Source of the DNA: Streptococcus pseudopneumoniae
GTDB taxonomy: Bacteria > Bacillota > Bacilli > Lactobacillales > Streptococcaceae
Direction: 5' to 3'
Assembly (NCBI RefSeq): GCF_001068775.1
Contig: NZ_JWAJ01000106.1
Location: forward strand, 1 to 61,935
DNA length: 61,935 nucleotides
Positions 45,588 through 56,181 of the stretch are shown here, piece by piece. Every line of letters begins with the position of its first letter. Positions within the stretch are counted from its first letter, which is position 1. Under the pieces are notes generated by a model. It was not told the DNA's origin. It did not search any database and was given only the letters and a program-made list of their open reading frames with translations. The translations under genes and the position numbers were made by a program.

Positions 45588-45613
45588 GTAAATGAAGAAA
45601 GGGGGAGATTCCC

Positions 45614-46510
45614 ATGGTTTTAAAAGTTATACTTGTTCTAATTATTCTAATGCTTATTGTAGGAGCTATACTAATGAGCTCAATCTATGTTGTTCGACAA
45701 CAATCAGTAGCTATCATTGAACGATTTGGTAAGTATCAAAAGTTGAGCAATAGTGGTATTCACCTAAGAGCACCATTTGGGATTGATAAAATTGCAGCTC
45801 GTGTACAACTGCGTCTCTTGCAAAGTGAAATCGTTGTGGAAACCAAGACTCAAGATAACGTATTTGTGACGATGAATGTTGCAACACAGTACCGAGTAAA
45901 TGAACAAAATGTTACAGATGCTTACTATAAACTAATGAGACCTGAGGCTCAAATCAAATCTTACATTGAAGATGCATTGCGCTCATCAGTTCCTAAGTTA
46001 ACTTTGGATGAATTGTTTGAGAAAAAGGATGAAATTGCATTAGAAGTTCAAAAACAAGTAGCGGAAGAAATGTCAACGTATGGGTACATTATCGTCAAAA
46101 CGCTCATTACCAAAGTAGAGCCGGATGCGGAAGTCAAGCAATCGATGAATGAAATCAATGCTGCTCAACGTAAGAGAGTAGCAGCACAAGAATTGGCCGA
46201 AGCAGATAAAATTAAGATCGTAACAGCGGCCGAAGCAGAGGCAGAAAAGGATCGCCTACATGGTGTGGGGATCGCAGAGCAACGAAAAGCAATTGTTGAT
46301 GGACTTGCTGATTCTATTAAAGAGTTAAAAGGAGCCAATGTTGAATTAACTGAAGAGCAAATCATGTCAATCTTGTTAACTAACCAGTATTTAGATACAT
46401 TGAATAATTTTGCAGAAAAACAAGGTAATAATACAATTTTCTTACCAGCAAATCCTAACGGAGTTGAAGATATACGAACCCATATATTATCGGCTTTAAA
46501 AGCCAAGTAA
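45614..46510 (+). CDS. SPFH/Band 7 (stomatin-like) membrane protein
   Basis: A 298-residue protein with one N-terminal membrane anchor (about residues 3-25), a Band 7 domain (VVRQQSVAIIERFGKYQKLS at about 27-46, then QTRLL-like strands and EDALRSSVPKLTLDELFEKKDEI) and a long coiled-coil (about 185-240, rich in Ala, Glu and Lys). Such proteins form large membrane-associated cages and are linked to membrane microdomains and protease control. The specific role is unknown. GGGGGAGA precedes the ATG; single-gene unit. Confidence 0.9.
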   Translation: MVLKVILVLIILMLIVGAILMSSIYVVRQQSVAIIERFGKYQKLSNSGIHLRAPFGIDKIAARVQLRLLQSEIVVETKTQDNVFVTMNVATQYRVNEQNVTDAYYKLMRPEAQIKSYIEDALRSSVPKLTLDELFEKKDEIALEVQKQVAEEMSTYGYIIVKTLITKVEPDAEVKQSMNEINAAQRKRVAAQELAEADKIKIVTAAEAEAEKDRLHGVGIAEQRKAIVDGLADSIKELKGANVELTEEQIMSILLTNQYLDTLNNFAEKQGNNTIFLPANPNGVEDIRTHILSALKAK

Positions 46511-46553
46511 ACCAAATCTTAACGTCTTATTTGATTGGATATATGTTTTTTTA

Positions 46554-46582
46554 TTGACAAATGCCATAAAAACGTATACAAT
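46554..46582 (+). promoter_or_regulatory. Promoter of the small HTH-like gene
   Basis: TTGACA (46554-46559), 17-bp spacer, TACAAT (46577-46582): close to the consensus, so the gene is probably well expressed. Confidence 0.8.
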
Positions 46583-46615
46583 TAAATATCGTAAAGAATA
46601 AAATAGGAGAAAAAC

Positions 46616-46831
46616 ATGGCTAAGACTAACTTTGAAAAAGTAGAATCAGTTGTTAGCTGGGTTCGTGATAAGAAGATCACTGGTTATCGTATTTCTAAAG
46701 AAACGAATGCACGTGAAATGTCTATCATTGCTCTAGCTCAAGGACGTGCAAAAGTTAAAAATATTTCCTTTGAAACAGCCCTTGGATTAATTGATTTCTA
46801 TGAAAAAAATCATGAAAAATTTGAAGATTAA
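46616..46831 (+). CDS. Small HTH-like protein of unknown function
   Basis: A 71-residue basic/acidic mixed protein. The part ITGYRISKETNAREMSII (about residues 21-38) followed by ALAQGRAKVKNISFETALGLIDFYEKN resembles the helix-turn-helix of lambda-repressor-like (XRE) proteins, where GYRISKETN would be helix 2 and the next segment helix 3. This is inferred from sequence pattern only. It has a near-consensus promoter, an AGGAG site and its own terminator, so it is a real gene. Confidence 0.75.
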   Translation: MAKTNFEKVESVVSWVRDKKITGYRISKETNAREMSIIALAQGRAKVKNISFETALGLIDFYEKNHEKFED

Positions 46832-46845
46832 TCTTTGGATACAAG

Positions 46846-46875
46846 CAGACTCTAATTAGGGTCTGCTTTTATTTA
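46846..46875 (+). terminator. Terminator of the small HTH-like gene
   Basis: AAGCAGAC pairs with GTCTGCTT around CTCTAATTAGG, followed by TTATTT, 15 bp after the stop. Confidence 0.75.
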
Positions 46876-46960
46876 TGGAATGGAGAAATAGCCATGCTAT
46901 GACCTACTCAACAAATCTATTTGTTAGGATGAGCTAGGTTGACAGGAGAGGAGTGATCTC

Positions 46961-47065
46961 ATACTCTTCGAAAATCAAATTCAAACCACGTCAGCTTCGC
47001 CTTGCCGTACTCAAGTACAGCCTGCGGCTCGCTTCCTAGTTTGCTCTTTGATTTTCATTGAGTAT
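46961..47065 (-). repeat. BOX element, short form (boxA-boxC)
   Basis: A short BOX copy in reverse orientation, nearly identical in layout to the one at 6779: boxC, the palindrome-like GTACTCAAGTAC instead of boxB, and reversed boxA. It lies in the 444-bp region between the HTH-like gene and the convergent glnQ. The rest of that region (47066-47275) holds only a terminator hairpin; I see no gene. Confidence 0.88.
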
Positions 47066-47144
47066 CACTCATGAAAATCAAATAAAAGATTAGGAATATA
47101 GCTACAAGCAATACTTGCTCAGAAAGCAGAAGATGGCATCGAAG

Positions 47145-47179
47145 ATATAAAAATAGGTCGGAATAAAAAACTCCGACCT
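47145..47179 (-). terminator. Terminator of the glnHP-glnQ unit
   Basis: AGGTCGGA (47155-47162) pairs with TCCGACCT (47172-47179); on the minus strand it is followed by ATTTTTA. It lies about 100 bp after the glnQ stop. Confidence 0.65.
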
Positions 47180-47275
47180 TGATTTTTATGTTCATGAGCC
47201 TTTGACTCAATGTTGATTGGGGATTGAAAAGGAATACAACTCTTAGTTTAAGAGGTTTATCCAACCGCTTTTATC

Positions 47276-48016
47276 TTATCCTAAATAGCGTTGTAAAAAT
47301 TCTCTTGTACGTTCCTCTTTAGGATTTGTAAATAAATCTTCAGGTTTGCCTTCTTCTGCAATCACACCTTTGTCCATAAAGATGACACGGTGTGATACGT
47401 CACGAGCAAATTCCATTTCGTGGGTTACAACGATCATTGTCAAGCCTTCTTGAGCTAGTTCTTGCATGATTTTTAGAACTTCACCGACCATTTCAGGGTC
47501 AAGGGCTGAAGTAGGCTCGTCAAAGAGAATGGCATCAGGATTCATAGAAAGCGCGCGAGCAATGGCTACACGTTGCTTTTGACCACCAGAAAGTTGTTTT
47601 GGTTTAGCTTGCCAGTAGCGCTCTCCCATTCCAACCTTTTCAAGGTTTTCTTTAGCAATTTTCTCTGCTTCTGATCGTTCACGTTTGAGAACGGTTGTCT
47701 GTGCAACAATCGTATTTTCAAGAACGTTGAGATTTTCAAAGAGGTTAAAGGATTGGAAAACCATGCCTAGTTTTTCACGATAGTGAGTGAGGTTATACCC
47801 TTTTTCAAGTACGTTTTCACCGTGATAAAGGATCTCACCATCAGTTGGTGTTTCGAGAAGGTTGATAGAACGTAGGAAGGTTGATTTACCACTACCGGAA
47901 CTACCGATGATAGAAATCACTTCTCCTTTATGAATAGTGAGAGAGATGTCTTTTAAGACCTCGTTTTGCCCGTAGGATTTTTTGAGGTGTTTGATTTCAA
48001 GGATTGGTTGACTCAT
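47276..48016 (-). CDS. glnQ: Polar amino acid ABC transporter ATP-binding protein
   Basis: The ATPase of a glutamine-type uptake system. The 246-residue product has Walker [10 protein letters not shown] (about residues 37-45), Q-loop FQSFNLF, signature [15 protein letters not shown] (about 141-155), Walker [15 protein letters not shown] (about 161-174) and the His switch VVTHEM. It starts 1 nt inside the stop of the glnHP gene. Glutamine is the likely substrate by similarity to the pneumococcal gene; other polar amino acids are possible. Confidence 0.92.
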   Translation of the reverse strand: MSQPILEIKHLKKSYGQNEVLKDISLTIHKGEVISIIGSSGSGKSTFLRSINLLETPTDGEILYHGENVLEKGYNLTHYREKLGMVFQSFNLFENLNVLENTIVAQTTVLKRERSEAEKIAKENLEKVGMGERYWQAKPKQLSGGQKQRVAIARALSMNPDAILFDEPTSALDPEMVGEVLKIMQELAQEGLTMIVVTHEMEFARDVSHRVIFMDKGVIAEEGKPEDLFTNPKEERTREFLQRYLG

Positions 48017-49581
48017 TATTTCAAATCCTCCGTTTGCATTTGGTTAGCACCTGTCGTGTAGGTATCCATATCCATACGTTTTTCGATGAAGCGTAGGATA
48101 CGCGTTACTGTGAAGGTGAGGACAAAGTAGATAACTGCGATGATGGTAAAGGTTTGGAAGTACTGGTAGGTTTGTGTTGCTACTGTATTTCCTGAGAAGT
48201 AAAGTTCTACAACAGAGATAACGTTCAATACAGAAGTATCCTTGATGTTGATGACGAACTCATTACCAGTCGCTGGTAGAATATTTCGAACAACTTGAGG
48301 CAAAACAATCTTACGCATGGTCTGGTTATGAGTCATGCCAAGTGCAGTTGCCGCTTCAAATTGTCCCTTATCAACAGCTAGGATACCACCACGGACGATT
48401 TCAGTCATGTAGGCACCAGTGTTGATCGAAACGATAAAGATAGCAGCTAGCGTACGGTCTAGATTGATTCCGAAAGCTTGAGCAGTTCCATAGTAGATAA
48501 CCATAGATTGTACAATCATAGGTGTCCCACGGAAAATTTCAATATAGATATTGAGAATCCAACCGATTAGTTTTTGGATGCCGAAAATAAATTGATTTTC
48601 TGATAGAGGTGCTGTACGGAAGACACCGATAGCAAGACCGATAGCGAGACCAACGATGGTACCGATAATTGAAATGAGAAGTGTAATACCAGCACCACGC
48701 AAGAGTTGTTGCCAGTTTTCAGTCAGAATTTTAGCGACTTGGCCAAAGAAATTACTGTTGCTTTCCTCTGTCGTTGTAGATTCTGCTGGTTGCTCTTTGA
48801 TCATACGATCCATGAGCGCAACTTGTTCATCTTTAGAAATGGTTTCAATACTGGCATTGATTTGGCTGATACGGTTATCATCTTTACGAAGTCCAATAGC
48901 GATAGATGTATCTTCTTCACCAGTTTTAAAACCAGGTTCAGGCTGAATCATTTTGAACTTAGCGTTTGCTGATTCGGCAGTTAGGGCTTCAGGACGTTCA
49001 GAAACATAGGCATCAATGACACCAGCTTCAAGAGCTTGACGCATTTGGGCGAAATCTCCCATGGCAGTTTCCTTCTGAGCGCCTGAGATTTGTGAAATCA
49101 AATCATAAAGGTAAACACCTTGTTGAGAAGTGATTTTTGCTCCGCTAAAGTCCTCTAGTGATTTGGCGTTTGCATAGGCAGAATCTTTTTTGACCAAAAG
49201 TACTGGTTCGCTAGTATAGTAGCTGCTTGAAAATGCAATTTCTTGTTTGCGTTCAGCAGTTGGGCTCATACCTGCAATGATCATATCAATCTTACCAGAA
49301 GTAAGGGCTGGAACAAGTCCTTCCCACTTGGTTTTAACAACCAAGGGCTCTTTGCCTAGGTCCTTAGCAATTTTTTTAGCTATTTGGACGTCGTAACCAT
49401 TAGCATATTGGTTGGTTCCATCGATTTTGACAGCGCCGTTACTGTCGTCATCTTGAGTCCAGTTAAAGGGTGCGTAGGCTGCCTCCATACCGATGCGTAA
49501 ATATTCATCGGCTTGGACCTGGCTAACTAGTCCTAAAGTAAGGGCCAGGCTAGCAAGGATAGTTAAGCATAATTTTTTCAT
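48016..49581 (-). CDS. glnP: Fused amino acid ABC transporter substrate-binding protein and permease
   Basis: One 521-residue chain joins an extracellular binding domain to the membrane channel. Signal peptide 1-24 ([24 protein letters not shown]); substrate-binding domain about 25-270 ([33 protein letters not shown]); permease about 300-510 with five membrane segments and the EAA loop [20 protein letters not shown]. This fused layout is normal for lactic acid bacteria. The frame extends upstream to 49698, but ATG 49581 has a GGAGAA site and begins the signal peptide. It overlaps glnQ by 1 nt. Confidence 0.93.
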   Translation of the reverse strand: MKKLCLTILASLALTLGLVSQVQADEYLRIGMEAAYAPFNWTQDDDSNGAVKIDGTNQYANGYDVQIAKKIAKDLGKEPLVVKTKWEGLVPALTSGKIDMIIAGMSPTAERKQEIAFSSSYYTSEPVLLVKKDSAYANAKSLEDFSGAKITSQQGVYLYDLISQISGAQKETAMGDFAQMRQALEAGVIDAYVSERPEALTAESANAKFKMIQPEPGFKTGEEDTSIAIGLRKDDNRISQINASIETISKDEQVALMDRMIKEQPAESTTTEESNSNFFGQVAKILTENWQQLLRGAGITLLISIIGTIVGLAIGLAIGVFRTAPLSENQFIFGIQKLIGWILNIYIEIFRGTPMIVQSMVIYYGTAQAFGINLDRTLAAIFIVSINTGAYMTEIVRGGILAVDKGQFEAATALGMTHNQTMRKIVLPQVVRNILPATGNEFVINIKDTSVLNVISVVELYFSGNTVATQTYQYFQTFTIIAVIYFVLTFTVTRILRFIEKRMDMDTYTTGANQMQTEDLK

Positions 49582-49618
49582 GTTTTCTCCTATTTCTAGT
49601 CTAAAATTGCTTCTCTCT

Positions 49619-49647
49619 ATTGTATCGAAAATTAGCAAGTTTTTCAA
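49619..49647 (-). promoter_or_regulatory. glnP-glnQ promoter
   Basis: On the minus strand TTGAAA (49647-49642), 17-bp spacer, TACAAT (49624-49619). Confidence 0.7.
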
Positions 49648-49675
49648 TCCTAGTAAACCCTTACTTGGAAAAAAA

Positions 49676-49684
49676 TGATATAAT
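49676..49684 (+). promoter_or_regulatory. Extended -10 promoter of the DUF2207 gene
   Basis: TGATATAAT (extended -10, 49676-49684) lies 27 bp before the start at 49712; the -35 is weak. It is divergent from the glnP promoter. Confidence 0.55.
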
Positions 49685-49711
49685 GAGAAAAAGGTCAAAA
49701 GAGGCTATATT

Positions 49712-51604
49712 ATGAAAAAAAGATGGTTAATAGTACTTATATTTACATGTCTGATAATTGTTCCCAAACTGGTTTTTGCCGTGGATTTCAGCATTCCATC
49801 CTATAAAGGAGAACTGTATATTCATGCAGATAATACAGCGGAATTTAGGCAGAAGATAGTTTACCAGTTTGAGGATGATTTTAATGGCCAAATAGTGGGA
49901 CTTGGTCGTGCAGGCAAGATGCCTAGCGGGTTTGAAATTGATCCTCATCCAAAGGTTGAGGCATCGAAAAATGGTGCTAAACTGACAGATGTTACTAGCG
50001 AAGTGACAGAAGAAAAGAATGGTTATACTGTTAAAGTCTATAATCCAGGTCAGGAAGGGGACAGGGTCGAAGTGGAACTTACCTGGCAATTGAAAAATCT
50101 TCTTTTCTTATATCATGATATCGCTGAATTAAATTGGCAACCCTTAACAGATAGTTCAGAATCTATTGAAAAGTTTGAGTTTCATGTGAGGGGAGATAAG
50201 GGGGCTGAAAAACTCTTTTTCCACACAGGTCAACTTTATAGAGAGGGAAGTATTGAACAGAGTGGTCATGACTATACTATTCGCTTAGACAATCTTCCGT
50301 CTAAGCGCGGAGTTGAGTTGCATGCCTACTGGCCTCGAACTGATTTTGCTAGCGCTACAGATCAGGGCTTAAAAGGGAATCGTTTAGAAGAGTTTAATAA
50401 GATAGAAGACTCGATTGTTAGAGAAAAAGAGCAGAGTAAACAACTCGTTACTTGGGTGTTTCCTTCAATACTTTCCATCTCCTTGTTATTGAGTATCTGC
50501 TTCTATTTTATTTATAGAAGAAAAACCACTCCTTCAGTCAAATATGCCAAAAATCATCGTCTCTATGAACCGCCGATGGAATTAGAGCCTATGGTTTTAT
50601 CAGAGGCTGTCTACTCGACCTCCTTAGAGGAAGTGAGTCCTCTAACCAAAGGAGCAGGAAAATTCACCTTTGACCAACTTATTCAAGCTACCTTGTTAGA
50701 TGTGATAGACCGTGGGAATGTCTCTATTATTTCAGAAGGAGACGCAGTTGGCTTGAGGCTGGTAAAAGAAGATGGTTTGTCAAGCTTTGAGAAAGACTGC
50801 CTAAATCTGACCTTTTCAGGTAAAAAAGAAGTTGCTGTTTCCAATTTGTTTGCAGATTATAAGGTTTCTGAGAACCTTTACCGTGGAGCGAAAGCTACTG
50901 ATGAAAAACGGATTCAAACAAAAGGCCGTAAACTCAAATATTCTTTTGAAAGAGCATTGAAAGAGATGCAAGACGGAGTAAGAAATCGAGTTTCCTTCTG
51001 GGGGCTCCCAGATTATTATCGCCCCTTGACTAGCGGGGAAAAGGTCTTGCAAGTGAGCATGGCTGTTTCTACTATTTTCCCACTAATCATCGGATTTGGT
51101 TTGTTCTTGTATAGTTTGGACGTTCATGGCTATCTTTACCTCCCCTTGCCAATACTTGGTTTTCTAGGTTTAGTTTTGGCTGTTTTCTATTATTGGAAGC
51201 TTCGACTAGATAATCGTGATGGTGTCCTAAATGAAGCAGGAGCAGAAGTCTACTATCTCTGGACCAGTTTTGAAAATATGTTGCGTGAGATTGCACGACT
51301 GGATCAGGCTGAATTGGAAAGTATTGTTGTTTGGAATCGTCTATTAGTTTATGCAACTTTGTTTGGATATGCTGACAAGGTTAGCCATTTGATGAAGGTT
51401 CACCAGATCCAAGTTGAAAATCCAGATATCAATCTCTATGTAGCCTATGGCTGGCATAGCATGTTTTATCATTCAACAGCGCAAATGAGCCATTATGCCA
51501 GTGTCGCAAATACGGCAAGTACTTACTCAGTATCTTCTAGTAGTGGAAGTTCTGGTGGTGGATTTTCTGGCGGCGGTGGTGGCGGCAGCATCGGTGCCTT
51601 TTAA
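49712..51604 (+). CDS. DUF2207 family membrane protein
   Basis: A 630-residue protein of the DUF2207 family, function unknown. Layout: signal peptide 1-24; extracellular beta-rich domain about 25-240 (DUF2207); one membrane segment about 250-270 (WVFPSILSISLLLSICFYFIY split by charged ends); a large cytoplasmic part about 275-450; two more segments about 452-500; and a C-terminal tail ending SGGGFSGGGGGGSIGAF, the glycine-rich end typical of the family. The ATG has only a weak AGAGG site. It lies 61 bp before uppP and may be cotranscribed with it. Confidence 0.85.
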   Translation: MKKRWLIVLIFTCLIIVPKLVFAVDFSIPSYKGELYIHADNTAEFRQKIVYQFEDDFNGQIVGLGRAGKMPSGFEIDPHPKVEASKNGAKLTDVTSEVTEEKNGYTVKVYNPGQEGDRVEVELTWQLKNLLFLYHDIAELNWQPLTDSSESIEKFEFHVRGDKGAEKLFFHTGQLYREGSIEQSGHDYTIRLDNLPSKRGVELHAYWPRTDFASATDQGLKGNRLEEFNKIEDSIVREKEQSKQLVTWVFPSILSISLLLSICFYFIYRRKTTPSVKYAKNHRLYEPPMELEPMVLSEAVYSTSLEEVSPLTKGAGKFTFDQLIQATLLDVIDRGNVSIISEGDAVGLRLVKEDGLSSFEKDCLNLTFSGKKEVAVSNLFADYKVSENLYRGAKATDEKRIQTKGRKLKYSFERALKEMQDGVRNRVSFWGLPDYYRPLTSGEKVLQVSMAVSTIFPLIIGFGLFLYSLDVHGYLYLPLPILGFLGLVLAVFYYWKLRLDNRDGVLNEAGAEVYYLWTSFENMLREIARLDQAELESIVVWNRLLVYATLFGYADKVSHLMKVHQIQVENPDINLYVAYGWHSMFYHSTAQMSHYASVANTASTYSVSSSSGSSGGGFSGGGGGGSIGAF

Positions 51605-51632
51605 AGAAAACTAAACACAGCTTATAAAAGTA

Positions 51633-51641
51633 TGATATAAT
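51633..51641 (+). promoter_or_regulatory. Extended -10 promoter of uppP
   Basis: TGATATAAT (51633-51641) lies just upstream of the uppP ribosome binding site. Confidence 0.55.
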
Positions 51642-51665
51642 GGAGGATAGAAAAAGGAGTTATCT

Positions 51666-52511
51666 ATGTATCTTATTGAAATTTTAAAATCTATCTTTTT
51701 TGGTATTGTTGAAGGAATCACGGAATGGTTGCCGATTTCAAGCACTGGTCACCTGATCCTAGCGGAAGAATTTGTCCAATATAAAGACCAAAGTGAAGCC
51801 TTTATGTCTATGTTTAACGTGGTTATTCAACTTGGTGCAATCTTAGCCGTTATGGTTATCTACTTTAACAAACTTAATCCTTTCAAACCAGGGAAAGATA
51901 AAGTTCAAGTTCGTAGAACTTGGCAATTATGGTCGAAAGTATTTGTTGCGACTTTACCTCTTCTCCTTGTCTTTAAGTTTGATGATTGGTTTGACACTCA
52001 CTTCCATAATATGGTTTCAGTAGCCATTATGTTGATTGTTTATGGGGTTGCCTTTATCTATCTTGAAAAACGTAACAAAGCGCAAGCGATTGAGCCAACA
52101 GTCACAGAGCTAGACAAGTTGCCTTATAAAACGGCCCTCTATATCGGACTTTTCCAAGTCTTGGCTCTTTTACCTGGGACTAGCCGTTCGGGTGCCACTA
52201 TCGTTGGTGGTTTGTTAAATGGAACTAGTCGTTCGGTGGTAACTGAGTTTACCTTCTATCTAGGAATTCCAGTTATGTTTGGAGCTAGTGCTTTGAAGAT
52301 TTTTAAATTCATCAAAGCGGGAGAAGTCTTGAGTTTTGGTCAATTCTTCTTGCTCTTGGTAGCAATGGTAGTGGCTTTTGCAGTCAGCATGGTTGCCATT
52401 CGTTTCTTGACCAGCTATGTAAAAAAACACGACTTTACAATGTTTGGAAAATACCGTATTGTCCTAGGTAGTGTCTTACTACTTTATAGCTTCGTTCGAT
52501 TATTTGTATAA
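51666..52511 (+). CDS. uppP: Undecaprenyl-diphosphatase
   Basis: UppP (BacA) recycles the cell-wall lipid carrier by removing a phosphate from undecaprenyl diphosphate; extra copies give bacitracin resistance. The 281-residue product has about eight membrane segments with the active-site motifs [17 protein letters not shown] (about residues 17-33) and [14 protein letters not shown] (about 167-180). AAAGGAG precedes the ATG. The terminator after it is shared with convergent dinB. Confidence 0.95.
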   Translation: MYLIEILKSIFFGIVEGITEWLPISSTGHLILAEEFVQYKDQSEAFMSMFNVVIQLGAILAVMVIYFNKLNPFKPGKDKVQVRRTWQLWSKVFVATLPLLLVFKFDDWFDTHFHNMVSVAIMLIVYGVAFIYLEKRNKAQAIEPTVTELDKLPYKTALYIGLFQVLALLPGTSRSGATIVGGLLNGTSRSVVTEFTFYLGIPVMFGASALKIFKFIKAGEVLSFGQFFLLLVAMVVAFAVSMVAIRFLTSYVKKHDFTMFGKYRIVLGSVLLLYSFVRLFV

Positions 52512-52512
52512 G

Positions 52513-52550
52513 AAAAAAGCCTTGAGGGAAGCTGCTTCCTTCAAGGTTTT
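52513..52550 (+). terminator. Bidirectional terminator between uppP and dinB
   Basis: AAAGCCTTGAGGGAAGC folds onto TTCCTTCAAGGTTTT with one bulged base; A-rich left and T-rich right flanks. It overlaps the last bases of dinB. Confidence 0.75.
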
Positions 52551-53610
52551 AAAATCCAGTCACAGTGACACCCAATAAGCGAACGTCTTTATCTTTATCT
52601 GTCAGAGATTCGTAAAGTTGGATAGCTATTTGTGAAATAGTTTCAGCATCTTGGATCTTTTGAGATAAGCTTTTCCGCTTAGTCATTGTAGAAAAGTCAG
52701 CATAGCGGATTTTTAAAATAACAATCTTTCCAGATTTTTCATTTTTTTGAAGACTCAGGGCAACTTTTTCCGAAAGGAGAGTTAGCTCTTTTTTGATATC
52801 CTCTTCTAGATTGAGAATTTTACTATAAGTTTTTTCTTTTCCAATAGATTTACGAATGCGATTGGATTTGACGGGAGAATTATCAATGCCACGAGCCTTG
52901 CGATACAGGTCAAAACCGAGTCGACCAAAACGATCAATGAGACTAATTTCAGAAATTTTTAAAAGATCAGCACCTGTAAATACCCCCATTTGATGCAATT
53001 TCTCAACTGTTTTCTTACCTACACCGTGGAATTTAGCGATATCCATTTGTTTGAGAAAATCTTCAGCTTCATCAGGGAGAATAACTGTCAGACCTTGAGG
53101 TTTTTGGTAATCGCTGGCTATTTTAGCTAAGAATTTATTATAAGACACACCAGCAGAAGCGGTCAGATGAAGTTCTTGCCAAATATCTTGTTGGATTAGT
53201 CGAGCGATTTTAACAGCGGACTTGATGTCGAGTTTGTTTTCAGTCACGTCTAGATAAGCTTCATCGATACTCATAGGCTCGATATTATCCGTATAACGTT
53301 TGAAAATAGCTCGAATCTGTTGACCGACAGCAGTATATTTTTCGTAGTTTCCAGAAATGAAAACAGCTTGAGGGCAACGTTCATAGGCTTCTTTAGAACT
53401 CATAGCTGAGTGGATGCCAAAGACTCGCGCTTCATAACTACAGGTAGAAACAACTCCTCGACCACCAGTTTTTCTAGGATCACTACCAATCACAACTGGC
53501 TTCCCTTTAAGATTGGGATTGTCTCGAATTTCAACAGCAGCAAAAAAGGCATCCATGTCAATATGGATGATTTTACGAGATAAATCATTCATTAGTGGGA
53601 AAATCAACAT
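52549..53610 (-). CDS. dinB: DNA polymerase IV
   Basis: A Y-family translesion polymerase. The 353-residue product has the catalytic motifs [14 protein letters not shown] (about residues 14-27) and [10 protein letters not shown] (about 115-124), a thumb with HhH ([16 protein letters not shown]) and a little-finger domain; it ends [10 protein letters not shown] chose ATG 53610 ([13 protein letters not shown]), with AGAGG upstream, as in the pneumococcal gene; the Met at residue 7 is an alternative. A -10 (TATAAT, 53650-53645) lies upstream. Confidence 0.94.
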   Translation of the reverse strand: MLIFPLMNDLSRKIIHIDMDAFFAAVEIRDNPNLKGKPVVIGSDPRKTGGRGVVSTCSYEARVFGIHSAMSSKEAYERCPQAVFISGNYEKYTAVGQQIRAIFKRYTDNIEPMSIDEAYLDVTENKLDIKSAVKIARLIQQDIWQELHLTASAGVSYNKFLAKIASDYQKPQGLTVILPDEAEDFLKQMDIAKFHGVGKKTVEKLHQMGVFTGADLLKISEISLIDRFGRLGFDLYRKARGIDNSPVKSNRIRKSIGKEKTYSKILNLEEDIKKELTLLSEKVALSLQKNEKSGKIVILKIRYADFSTMTKRKSLSQKIQDAETISQIAIQLYESLTDKDKDVRLLGVTVTGF

Positions 53611-53644
53611 GAAGAAACCTCTCAGTGCTAGTTTGTTTAATTTT

Positions 53645-53673
53645 ATTATACTCTTTTTCTGAAAAAATGAAAA
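53645..53673 (-). promoter_or_regulatory. dinB promoter
   Basis: TATAAT on the minus strand (53650-53645) with a weak TTTTCA-like -35 17 bp upstream. No DinR-type or HdiR-type operator is clear. Confidence 0.55.
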
Positions 53674-53696
53674 CCAAGTAATTCTTTTCAAAAATA

Positions 53697-53730
53697 TAAT
53701 ACAGTTTTATTTATTTTTGAAACTGTATTA
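53697..53730. promoter_or_regulatory. Perfect 11-bp inverted repeat between dinB and pfl
   Basis: TAATACAGTTT (53697-53707) and AAACTGTATTA (53720-53730) with a 12-nt gap. It lies between the divergent promoters. It has no T run on the plus side, so an operator is more likely than a terminator; the regulator is unknown. Confidence 0.55.
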
Positions 53731-53762
53731 GAAAAGAAAGTGCTAAAAAAGAGATTTTCTAC

Positions 53763-53792
53763 TTGTTGAAATCGTTTACTGTATGTTATACT
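53763..53792 (+). promoter_or_regulatory. pfl promoter with a cre site
   Basis: The -10 TATACT is at 53787-53792, with TTGTTG (53763-53768, 18-bp spacer) as the best -35. A 13-of-14 cre match TGAAATCGTTTACT (53767-53780) fills the spacer, so CcpA should act here. Pfl expression is known to fall on excess glucose in streptococci. Confidence 0.75.
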
Positions 53793-53847
53793 GAGTACAT
53801 GAATGTAACAGATGACTGTTACTAGAAAGAAAAAAGAGGACATTAAC

Positions 53848-56163
53848 ATGGTTGTTAAGACAGTTGTTGAAGCACAAGACATTTTTGACAAAGCCTGGGA
53901 AGGCTTTAAAGGTGTTGACTGGAAAGAAAAAGCAAGTGTGTCTCGTTTCGTTCAAGCAAACTACACACCTTATGATGGAGATGAAAGCTTCCTTGCAGGA
54001 CCAACAGAACGTTCACTTCACATCAAAAAAATCGTAGAAGAAACTAAAGCACATTACGAAGAAACTCGTTTCCCAATGGACACTCGTCCAACATCTATCG
54101 CTGATATCCCTGCAGGATTCATCGACAAAGAAAACGAAGTTATCTTTGGTATCCAAAATGACGAACTCTTCAAATTGAACTTCATGCCAAAAGGTGGTAT
54201 CCGTATGGCTGAAACTACTTTGAAAGAAAATGGATACGAGCCAGACCCAGCTGTTCACGAAATTTTCACTAAATACGTAACAACTGTTAACGACGGTATC
54301 TTCCGTGCTTACACTTCAAACATCCGTCGTGCTCGCCACGCTCACACTGTAACTGGTCTTCCAGATGCATACTCACGCGGACGTATCATCGGTGTTTACG
54401 CACGTCTTGCTCTTTACGGTGCAGACTACTTGATGCAAGAAAAAGTAAACGACTGGAATGCAATCGAAGAAATCGATGAAGAAACAATCCGTCTTCGTGA
54501 AGAAATCAACCTTCAATATCAAGCATTGCAACAAGTTGTACGCTTGGGTGATCTTTACGGAGTTGATGTTCGTAAACCAGCGATGAACGTTAAAGAAGCT
54601 ATCCAATGGGTAAACATTGCCTTCATGGCTGTCTGCCGTGTTATCAACGGTGCGGCTACATCTCTTGGACGTGTACCAATCGTATTGGATATCTTTGCAG
54701 AACGTGACCTTGCTCGTGGTACATTTACTGAATCAGAAATCCAAGAGTTTGTTGATGATTTCGTTATGAAACTTCGTACAGTTAAATTTGCTCGTACAAA
54801 AGCTTACGACCAATTGTACTCAGGTGACCCAACCTTCATCACAACTTCTATGGCTGGTATGGGTAACGACGGTCGTCACCGTGTTACTAAGATGGACTAC
54901 CGTTTCTTGAACACTCTTGACAACATCGGTAACTCTCCAGAACCAAACTTGACAGTTCTTTGGACTGACAAATTGCCATACAACTTCCGTCGCTACTGTA
55001 TGCACATGAGCCACAAACACTCTTCAATCCAATACGAAGGTGTAACAACAATGGCTAAAGATGGATATGGTGAAATGAGCTGTATCTCATGTTGTGTATC
55101 TCCACTTGACCCAGAAAACGAAGAACAACGTCACAACATCCAGTACTTCGGTGCTCGCGTTAACGTTCTTAAAGCTCTTCTTACTGGTTTGAACGGTGGT
55201 TACGACGATGTTCATAAAGACTACAAAGTATTTGATATCGAACCAATCCGTGACGAAGTTCTTGAATTCGAATCAGTTAAAGCTAACTTTGAAAAATCTC
55301 TTGACTGGTTGACTGACACTTACGTAGATGCTTTGAACATCATCCACTACATGACTGATAAGTACAACTACGAAGCTGTTCAAATGGCTTTCTTGCCAAC
55401 TAAACAACGTGCTAACATGGGATTCGGTATCTGTGGATTCGCTAACACTGTTGACACATTGTCAGCTATCAAATACGCTACAGTTAAACCAATCCGTGAT
55501 GAAAATGGCTACATCTACGATTACGAAACAATCGGTGAATACCCACGTTGGGGTGAAGATGACCCACGTTCAAACGAATTGGCAGAATGGTTGATCGAAG
55601 CTTACACAACTCGTCTACGTAGCCACAAACTTTACAAGAATGCAGAAGCTACAGTTTCACTTTTGACAATCACATCTAACGTTGCTTACTCTAAACAAAC
55701 TGGTAACTCACCAGTCCACAAAGGTGTATACCTCAACGAAGATGGTTCAGTGAACTTGTCTAAACTTGAATTCTTCTCACCAGGTGCTAACCCATCTAAC
55801 AAAGCTAAAGGTGGATGGTTGCAAAACTTGAACTCACTTGCTAGCCTTGACTTTGGTTACGCAGCTGATGGTATCTCATTGACAACTCAAGTTTCACCTC
55901 GTGCTCTTGGTAAGACTCGTGACGAACAAGTTGATAACTTGGTAACAATCCTTGATGGTTACTTCGAAAACGGTGGACAACACGTTAACTTGAACGTTAT
56001 GGACTTGAACGATGTTTACGAAAAGATCATGTCAGGTGAAGACGTAATCGTACGTATCTCAGGATACTGTGTAAATACTAAGTACCTCACTCCAGAACAA
56101 AAAACTGAATTGACACAACGTGTCTTCCACGAAGTTCTTTCAATGGATGATGCATTGAGCTAA
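53848..56163 (+). CDS. pfl: Formate acetyltransferase (pyruvate formate-lyase)
   Basis: Pfl splits pyruvate into acetyl-CoA and formate under anaerobic conditions, the mixed-acid branch of fermentation. The 771-residue glycyl radical enzyme has the catalytic cysteine pair in [17 protein letters not shown] (adjacent Cys, about residues 411-427; ISCC) and the radical glycine in VRISGYCVN near the C-terminus (about 735-743). The frame opens upstream at 53812, but ATG 53848 ([13 protein letters not shown]) with AGAGGA gives the usual start. Codon bias is extreme (abundant protein). An activating enzyme is not in the window. Confidence 0.96.
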   Translation: MVVKTVVEAQDIFDKAWEGFKGVDWKEKASVSRFVQANYTPYDGDESFLAGPTERSLHIKKIVEETKAHYEETRFPMDTRPTSIADIPAGFIDKENEVIFGIQNDELFKLNFMPKGGIRMAETTLKENGYEPDPAVHEIFTKYVTTVNDGIFRAYTSNIRRARHAHTVTGLPDAYSRGRIIGVYARLALYGADYLMQEKVNDWNAIEEIDEETIRLREEINLQYQALQQVVRLGDLYGVDVRKPAMNVKEAIQWVNIAFMAVCRVINGAATSLGRVPIVLDIFAERDLARGTFTESEIQEFVDDFVMKLRTVKFARTKAYDQLYSGDPTFITTSMAGMGNDGRHRVTKMDYRFLNTLDNIGNSPEPNLTVLWTDKLPYNFRRYCMHMSHKHSSIQYEGVTTMAKDGYGEMSCISCCVSPLDPENEEQRHNIQYFGARVNVLKALLTGLNGGYDDVHKDYKVFDIEPIRDEVLEFESVKANFEKSLDWLTDTYVDALNIIHYMTDKYNYEAVQMAFLPTKQRANMGFGICGFANTVDTLSAIKYATVKPIRDENGYIYDYETIGEYPRWGEDDPRSNELAEWLIEAYTTRLRSHKLYKNAEATVSLLTITSNVAYSKQTGNSPVHKGVYLNEDGSVNLSKLEFFSPGANPSNKAKGGWLQNLNSLASLDFGYAADGISLTTQVSPRALGKTRDEQVDNLVTILDGYFENGGQHVNLNVMDLNDVYEKIMSGEDVIVRISGYCVNTKYLTPEQKTELTQRVFHEVLSMDDALS

Positions 56164-56181
56164 GATTCATAAATAGTAAAT

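Noticed and set aside
46961-47065. Possible CRISPR-like or tandem repeat
   Set aside because: The sequence is a single BOX element; no regularly spaced identical repeats or cas genes occur anywhere in the window.
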